Source: Candidatus Pacebacteria bacterium UBA6188 (GTDB lineage: Bacteria > Patescibacteriota > Microgenomatia > UBA1400 > PJMF01). From it: a DNA stretch of 20,029 nucleotides. Of this stretch, positions 15,444-20,029 are shown one piece after another (positions within the stretch are counted from its first letter, which is position 1; the number at the start of each line of letters is the position of its first letter). The notes under the pieces are model-generated. The model made no database searches. It saw nothing but the letters and a program-made list of their open reading frames with translations, and was not told the DNA's origin. The DNA is taken from contig DITI01000009.1 of NCBI GenBank assembly GCA_002422765.1, positions 1-20,029 on the forward strand. Direction: 5' to 3'. The position numbers were made by a program, and so were the translations under genes.

Positions 15444-16354
15444 TTTTTGTACCAAGCTACAACTCGCTTGACGCCTTCGTCAAAACTGACAACTGGTTCC
15501 CAACCGAGGATTTGCTTGGCCTTACTATAATCTAGAGAACTAGTGACTTGCTCGCCTGGTCTCTCGGCAGTATGGACTTCTTCCATGTCGACGCCCATTT
15601 CGGCGACGACTTTACGAAAGACTTCATTGGTTGAAATTTCAGTTTGGGTGCCGATATTAAGCTCACCTACAAAATCACTGCTTAAAGCCAAAACATTGGC
15701 TTTGGCAACATCACTGACATAAACATAATCACGGGTGTGAGTACCGTCACCATTGATAGCTGGGGCTTTACCAGCGGCGATCATTTCTGTAAAGATAGCG
15801 ATCACGCCTGATTCACCGTGAGCATTTTGGCGAGGGCCTCAGACATTGGAGTAACGCAGGGAAATAAAAGGAATCTGGTAAAGTTCGTGATAATAATTGA
15901 GATAAAGCTCTCCAGCTCGCTTGGAAATGCCATAAGGTGAGAGTGGTTCAGCTTTCATTTCTTCATTGAAAGGAGTTGGTTTATTGCCATACATCGCTCC
16001 GCCAGTCGCAGCCATAATCACTTTTTTGACTGGAATTTCTTTGGCAGCTTCCATGATGTTGAGCAAACCCATAATGTTGTTTTCTGCATCGAATTGAGGG
16101 TTTTTGACGCTGTAGCCAACTTGAATGTGAGCGGCGTGATGATTAATCACTTCTGGTCTCTCTTCTCTAACGATGGCTTGGATGAGATCTTTGTTGGTGA
16201 TATCAGCTTCGATAAACTTGGCTTTTGGGTTGAGGTTGGCTTTATTGCCACTGGAAAGGTTATCGACGATCACCACTTCGTGACCTAGTTCAAGATAAGC
16301 GTCAGCTACGTGTGAAGCAATAAAACCTGCGCCGCCAGTAATTAAAATTTTCAT
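15440..16354 (-). pseudogene. NAD-dependent sugar epimerase/dehydratase interrupted by one TGA
   Basis: One reading frame of 304 codons encodes an extended short-chain dehydrogenase of the GalE-like group, broken only by a TGA at codon 172 (15839-15841). The N-terminus has the NAD site ITGGAGFIAS (5-14) and D31. The active site has TGG (117-119) and YGISK with Y141 and K145. After RYSNV the TGA replaces what is usually an aromatic residue, and the family continues in the same frame as GPRQNAHGESG, IFTEMIA and NGDGTHTRDYVYVSDVA to a normal C-terminus. The likely role is interconversion or dehydration of a nucleotide sugar for the glycan. The break could be a sequencing or assembly error, a recent nonsense mutation, or read-through. 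A ribosome site AAAGG precedes the ATG. It is the last gene of the argS-GT operon. Confidence 0.85.
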
Positions 16355-16358
16355 AAAA

Positions 16359-16363
16359 CCTTT
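16359..16363 (-). promoter_or_regulatory. Ribosome binding site of the epimerase gene
   Basis: AAAGG lies four bases before the minus-strand ATG that ends at 16354. It is one of few clear Shine-Dalgarno sites in the window and supports the chosen start. Confidence 0.6.
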
Positions 16364-16379
16364 CTATAAATTTTCTCAA

Positions 16380-17528
16380 TTAAGCTACCCAATAGCCTTG
16401 ACTAAACAAGGTGAGGTTGATTATAAGGAAGATCAGCGAGATTGTCAGGTAGAGAAAGCGATAAACTGGTTTTACTCGAGTCAGCCAGCTGGCTAGATAG
16501 ATAAAAAGTGGAAAACAAAGCAGAAGATAGCGTGGCATACTGGAAAGATTGCCAGTTAGAGTTGGTAAAAAATAAGCCAAGAGTGCAAAAAGCAAATAAG
16601 GCAGGGCTTGATAAGCTTTCTGCTTCCAACTCTGCCAAGTAGCTAGTAAAAGCAAAGCTAGACTAGAAATGGAGAGTAAAAACTCTTGCACATAGGCATA
16701 ATACTTAAGATCAATCGGCCTGACAGTGTAGAAAATCTTGAGGTAACGATAAATTACTTGTGGATAGCTAACCAAACTACTCTGGCGACTAGCCCCAAAC
16801 TGTTCTTGGAGAGTAAAGAAATACAAAAAATCTCCAAACTGCCATTTCAAGTAAAACATGTAAGCAAGTAATCCTAGGGCGCTTAAGCTCACTTTGAGGT
16901 AAGCTTGATAATTTTGCCTGTCACCAAGGTAAATCATCAGCCATAGGCTGGGTAAAATAAAAATCCCCACTACTCTGGTGGTGCTCAATAATAAACCAAA
17001 AATCCCAGCTAGCCAGTAATAACGCTTCTTACCAGCCCAAAAGCTAGTCAACAAGAGAGTTAAAAATAAAGATTCGTTATAAAAACTGCGCAAATAAAAA
17101 CTACTGACAAAAAAAGCTAAAAAGACCAAACTCCACCAAGCGATTTTCTGGCCAAAATCTAATTTGACCAAGGCGTAAAAGGCGTAAAAACTAGTCAAGG
17201 CAAAAAGGTGGCTTAAGACCAAGCCAGTGACTAAATAATTATTAAAAATTGGATTGAATAGTTTGATTAAAAGTGGATAGAGCGGGAAAAAAGCTTGAAT
17301 CAGGCCAGTGCCTAAATAGCCTTTTTCACTAATAGTTAGATAGTGTACCCCATCAAAATTAGCCAATTTACTTAGTAAATCAGGTAAGCCGTAGCGACTC
17401 AGCTCAGGAGCGTAAGGAAAACTAGCTTGATAGGTCAAGAAAAAAGGCGCTAAAAAAACAATCAGGCTCAAGCTGAAAAGCCAAACTAGAAACAGATAAA
17501 AAATATTTCTTTGTTCTTTCTTGCTCAT
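16380..17528 (-). CDS. PIG-V-like GT-C mannosyltransferase
   Basis: A complete 382-residue membrane protein with about ten hydrophobic helices. The first helix (about 9-32) is followed by an external loop containing LANFDGVHYLTISEKGY (55-71), with D59 and H62, then FFPLYPLLIKLF (80-91). This pair of motifs is typical of the PIG-V/GT76-related bacterial family. YNESLFLTLLLTSF and STTRVVGIFILPS further on also fit. PIG-V enzymes transfer mannose from a polyprenyl (dolichyl) phosphate donor on the outer side of the membrane. The donor could be supplied by a polyprenol-phosphate glycosyltransferase like the one at 2-610. Its ATG overlaps the stop of the upstream GT4 gene as ATGA. The epimerase gene starts 25 bases after its stop. 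The actual sugar is inferred from the family. Confidence 0.83.
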   Translation of the reverse strand: MSKKEQRNIFYLFLVWLFSLSLIVFLAPFFLTYQASFPYAPELSRYGLPDLLSKLANFDGVHYLTISEKGYLGTGLIQAFFPLYPLLIKLFNPIFNNYLVTGLVLSHLFALTSFYAFYALVKLDFGQKIAWWSLVFLAFFVSSFYLRSFYNESLFLTLLLTSFWAGKKRYYWLAGIFGLLLSTTRVVGIFILPSLWLMIYLGDRQNYQAYLKVSLSALGLLAYMFYLKWQFGDFLYFFTLQEQFGASRQSSLVSYPQVIYRYLKIFYTVRPIDLKYYAYVQEFLLSISSLALLLLATWQSWKQKAYQALPYLLFALLAYFLPTLTGNLSSMPRYLLLCFPLFIYLASWLTRVKPVYRFLYLTISLIFLIINLTLFSQGYWVA

Positions 17529-18577
17529 TTTTGCGCAATATCTTGGTAGATTTTAGCAGTGATCTTGGCGGTTTTAGCCCAAGTAAATTTTTGAGCATGT
17601 TTCAAAGCTTGAGTGGTAAATTTCTTTCTTTGTTCTGGTGACCAGCTCAAGATTTCTTCCACAGCTTGAGCAAGATTTTCAGCATTGGCTTCTTCTACCA
17701 TCACTGCTTTGTTAAGCGCCACTTCCACCAAAGAAGAATTATTGGCACAAACTACTGGAGTCAAACAGCTCATTGCCTCCAAGACTGGCAAACCAAAACC
17801 TTCATAGAGAGAAGGTTGGACGTAAGCCAAGGCGCCACTGTAAATTGCGGCTAAGTCTTTATTATTCTCTCCAGCCAAATCGGTTAAGAATTTGACTCTT
17901 TTGGCCACATCACTCAGAGCAATTTGACTTTCTAGCCACTGCCATTCAGGAATGTCGTGGGGATAAAAATTCTTGCCTACACACAGCAAATTAATGTCAC
18001 GATCAAGAAATTTGAGGGCTTTAATCAGTTGAGGTAAATTTTTGTTGTAATTGATGTCTCCCACATAAAGCAAATATTTTTTGGGCAGTTTATATTTTCT
18101 TCTGACTCTTTGAACTTCAGTCTCCGCCTGAGCCGACAAATCTGGACTAGGAGCAAGATAGACGACATGAATTTTATCCATCTCTACCCCCAGATATTTG
18201 GCGATGTCAGTTTTGGAAGCTTGAGAGTCAGTTAGAACAGCATCGACATTGCGCAAAGCGAGTTTTTGCTTGAGCAAGGCGAGTTTGCCTTTTTTGCCAA
18301 CTGGATAATACTCTTTGTAAAGCAAGGGAATAACGTCGTGAATAGTGACAATGGTTTTGGTTTTTTTGATCAATGGTAAAGTCGGAAAAAATAAGTCAAA
18401 AAAAGGATAATGAATAATATTGGGTCTGAAATCAGCGGGGGCAGTTTTGCCCAAGGCTAAGTCTAATTCTTTATTTTTGAGCAAAAATTGACTCAAATAC
18501 TTAGTGTATCTTCCCACTCCACGAATGGCGTTGGCGTTGTGAAGCGGACTGTCATCAAGTAGAACTTTAAGTGGCAT
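17525..18577 (-). CDS. GT4 family glycosyltransferase (MtfB-like)
   Basis: A complete 350-residue GT-B enzyme. The N-terminus LLDDSPLHNANAIRGVGRYT (6-25) is the common entry of mannosyltransferase-B-like GT4 proteins. TIHDVIPLLY (78-87) and VLTDSQASKTDI (114-125) are acceptor-domain blocks. The donor domain has LLYVGDINYNKNLPQLIKA (169-187) and the full EX7E motif at E259 and E267 in YEGFGLPVLEAM. It should add a sugar, probably mannose or a related hexose, to a lipid-linked glycan in the cytoplasm. Its start overlaps the upstream GT2 gene by 11 bases, and its stop overlaps the PIG-V-like gene by four, so all three are translated as a unit. Composition matches the other non-AT-rich genes. Confidence 0.9.
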   Translation of the reverse strand: MPLKVLLDDSPLHNANAIRGVGRYTKYLSQFLLKNKELDLALGKTAPADFRPNIIHYPFFDLFFPTLPLIKKTKTIVTIHDVIPLLYKEYYPVGKKGKLALLKQKLALRNVDAVLTDSQASKTDIAKYLGVEMDKIHVVYLAPSPDLSAQAETEVQRVRRKYKLPKKYLLYVGDINYNKNLPQLIKALKFLDRDINLLCVGKNFYPHDIPEWQWLESQIALSDVAKRVKFLTDLAGENNKDLAAIYSGALAYVQPSLYEGFGLPVLEAMSCLTPVVCANNSSLVEVALNKAVMVEEANAENLAQAVEEILSWSPEQRKKFTTQALKHAQKFTWAKTAKITAKIYQDIAQK

Positions 18578-19343
18578 ATTTGTCTTTCATGAATTTTAGG
18601 TAGGCCACGCTGTGGTGCAGGCCACTAAAAAAAGCAAAAACCAAACCTTGCCAGCCATCAACAAAACCTTTATGTCTCAAGTAAATCAGGAAAAAAGTGT
18701 AGCTACTCTTCCAAAACACATGCTCCACAAAAGTCCAAGGATTGAGTTTTAGCCCTTCCTCTGCCAATTGAGTGGCTTTAAAGGAAGTGTAAGTCTGAAA
18801 TTTGCGCCAGTAGTCTTTGAAGCTGGGATTGCTGTAATGGAGCAAATGACCTTCAGCCGTGGCTATTGTTCCATCTACGACCATCTGTTCGTGAACATCT
18901 TTGGCGGGTAAGTGAGCTTTGCCTTTGAGATAAAGACGAATGACTGGATCTGGATATTGCCCACCTTTGCGCAAAAAACGGCCACAAAAATAGTTTTTGC
19001 GTCTCAACCACCAGGCTACTGCGCCTAAATCTTGTTTTTTGCTCATTTGGCGCTGAAGTTGCCTGATGAATTTTTTCAATTCCTCATCAACTATTTCGTC
19101 GGCATCAAGTTGCAGAACCAATGCGTAGCGAGCCTTATCCATAGCCATTTGTTTGTTGATGTGAAAATTCTTTTTATTAGTGGTTTGGATAACTAAGGCA
19201 CCAAATTTTTGGGCAATTTCTCGAGTCTGATCAGTGGAATTGCCATCAACGACAATGATTTCGTCAGCCAAGTCCTTGATAGCCAAAAGGCAAGCTGCTA
19301 AGTTCTTTTCTTCATTGTGAGTAGCCAAAACGACTGACAACAT
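18567..19343 (-). CDS. GT2 family glycosyltransferase (WaaE-like)
   Basis: A complete 258-residue GT-A enzyme. The nucleotide-binding start is LSVVLATHNEEKNLAACL (2-19), with IIVVDGNSTDQT (29-40). The metal-binding DxD is in LQLDADEIVDEEL (D80 and D82). RKGGQYPDPVIRLY and DVHEQMVV match the WaaE/KdtX-like group of LPS-core or polysaccharide glucosyltransferases. The C-terminal third has a YWRKFQTYTSFKATQL helix and a hydrophobic segment that may touch the membrane. It begins four bases after the argS stop, so it is probably transcribed with argS. The next GT4 gene starts within its last 11 bases. The sugar is unknown. Confidence 0.88.
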   Translation of the reverse strand: MLSVVLATHNEEKNLAACLLAIKDLADEIIVVDGNSTDQTREIAQKFGALVIQTTNKKNFHINKQMAMDKARYALVLQLDADEIVDEELKKFIRQLQRQMSKKQDLGAVAWWLRRKNYFCGRFLRKGGQYPDPVIRLYLKGKAHLPAKDVHEQMVVDGTIATAEGHLLHYSNPSFKDYWRKFQTYTSFKATQLAEEGLKLNPWTFVEHVFWKSSYTFFLIYLRHKGFVDGWQGLVFAFFSGLHHSVAYLKFMKDKYAT

Positions 19344-19347
19344 AAGA

Positions 19348-20029
19348 TTACATTTTCTCCAAAGTTTTGATTCCCAATAAATTTAAACCTTGTTGTAGGA
19401 TAATTGCTACCGCCTCGACCAATTGAAGCCTAAAATGGCGCTCTAGCGGGCTATTCAAGATCTGGTGTTTATTGTAAAAACTATTAAAAAGTGAGGCTAA
19501 CTCGAACAAATAGGTGCACAAGTGATGGGGAGTAATTTCTTGACTGGCTCTAGCCACCACTTTGCTAAATTCAGCAAGTTTATTTAGAAGGCTCTTTTCC
19601 AAATCATTGAGTGTGATGTCGGTCACCTTCTCGCCTTCACTTGGATTTTCTGTTGCTTTGCGCAAAATACTTTTGGCCCGAGCATAACTATAAAGCATGT
19701 AGGGCCCAGAATTACCTTGCAAATTCAAGATTTCTTCCCAATCAAAATTAATGTTAAGTTCGGATTTTCTCTTGAGATCATTCCATTTAAGGGCAGCCAC
19801 GCTGACTGCTTGAGCAATTGTTTCGTCAGTGGTCATAGCCAGAGCTTTGGTCTTGGCTTTCTCCAAAACTTCTTGCAACCAAATGACATTGCCTTTGCGA
19901 GTTGACATCTTCCCCTCTTTGAAACGATACAAGCCATGTTTGACGTGAACTCTTTGGCCTTTTTGGTACCAGCCCATGATTTCTTCGGCACGATAGAGTT
20001 GTTGGAAGTAAAAAGTTTGCTCACTTCAC
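19348..20029 (-). CDS. argS: Arginyl-tRNA synthetase, 3' part
   Basis: The C-terminal portion of a class I arginyl-tRNA synthetase, which charges tRNA-Arg; the N-terminal half with the HIGH motif is beyond the window. Visible are FYFQQLYRAEEIMGW, the KMSKS-equivalent EGKMSTRKGN, LKRKSELNINFDWEEIL, SGPYMLYSYARAKSIL at the start of the DALR anticodon-binding domain, and the usual ending LLGIKTLEKM. Reading back from FYFQQLY the codons give SEQT, and the codon before Ser (20026-20028) is TGA, where the family usually has Gly (VGSEQ-like). This is one base from the window edge, so a stop, a frameshift or a base error cannot be told apart. Otherwise the frame is intact to the stop. It heads the operon with the GT2 gene. 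Confidence 0.9.

Noticed and set aside
1..20029. Genome-wide use of TGA as glycine
   Set aside because: Thirteen or so genes have no internal TGA and two ATGA overlaps use it as a stop; only the two local cases are left, reported separately.

Overview
The window reads as a dense bacterial surface-glycan locus. I think it comes from a Patescibacteria (Candidate Phyla Radiation) genome, possibly of Microgenomates type. That placement is a family-resemblance judgement from memory, based on the packed small genes, the many lipid-linked-sugar (GT-C) and GT2/GT4 glycosyltransferases, the polyprenol-phosphate glycosyltransferase with two C-terminal helices, and the sparse Shine-Dalgarno sites. It has not been tested. 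Both window edges cut genes. No RNA gene, IS element or CRISPR array was seen, and no gap between genes exceeds about 110 bases.

Layout. (1) 2-1680, plus strand: 3' part of a polyprenol-phosphate (DPM1-like) GT2, then a GT4 overlapping it by one base. (2) About 1560-8640: a strikingly AT-rich block holding a divergent GT4, a 12-13-helix GT-C-like membrane protein, a ColD-like sugar 3-dehydratase (His in place of the PLP lysine), a Wzx-type flippase and another GT4, with several strand switches. (3) 8641-11221, minus strand: a GT-C glycosyltransferase coupled by ATGA to a membrane protein with a periplasmic-type domain. The AT-rich block ends inside this second gene, at about codon 286. (4) 11292-13917, plus strand: a BRO-N/DinD-like protein that looks leaderless, UDP-galactopyranose mutase and a small membrane-anchored protein. 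(5) 14028-15443, plus strand: a CPA2 cation:proton antiporter with its own strong promoter. (6) 20029 back to 15440, minus strand: an operon of argS (3' part), GT2, GT4, a PIG-V-like mannosyltransferase and an NAD-dependent epimerase interrupted by one in-frame TGA.

The genes fit together as a glycan assembly line. The epimerase, mutase and dehydratase would supply nucleotide sugars (including galactofuranose and probably a 3-deoxy or 3,6-dideoxy sugar). The GT2 and GT4 enzymes would build the glycan on the inner face, the flippase would export lipid-linked units, and the GT-C proteins would add polyprenyl-phosphate-donated sugars outside. No convincing polymerase (Wzy) or ligase was recognised.

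The points most worth following up are the sharp composition boundary inside a gene, which suggests a cassette exchanged by recombination; the His-for-Lys dehydratase with no visible pathway partners; and two in-frame TGA codons in otherwise normal genes (the epimerase, and argS at the window edge) in a window where TGA otherwise acts as a stop.
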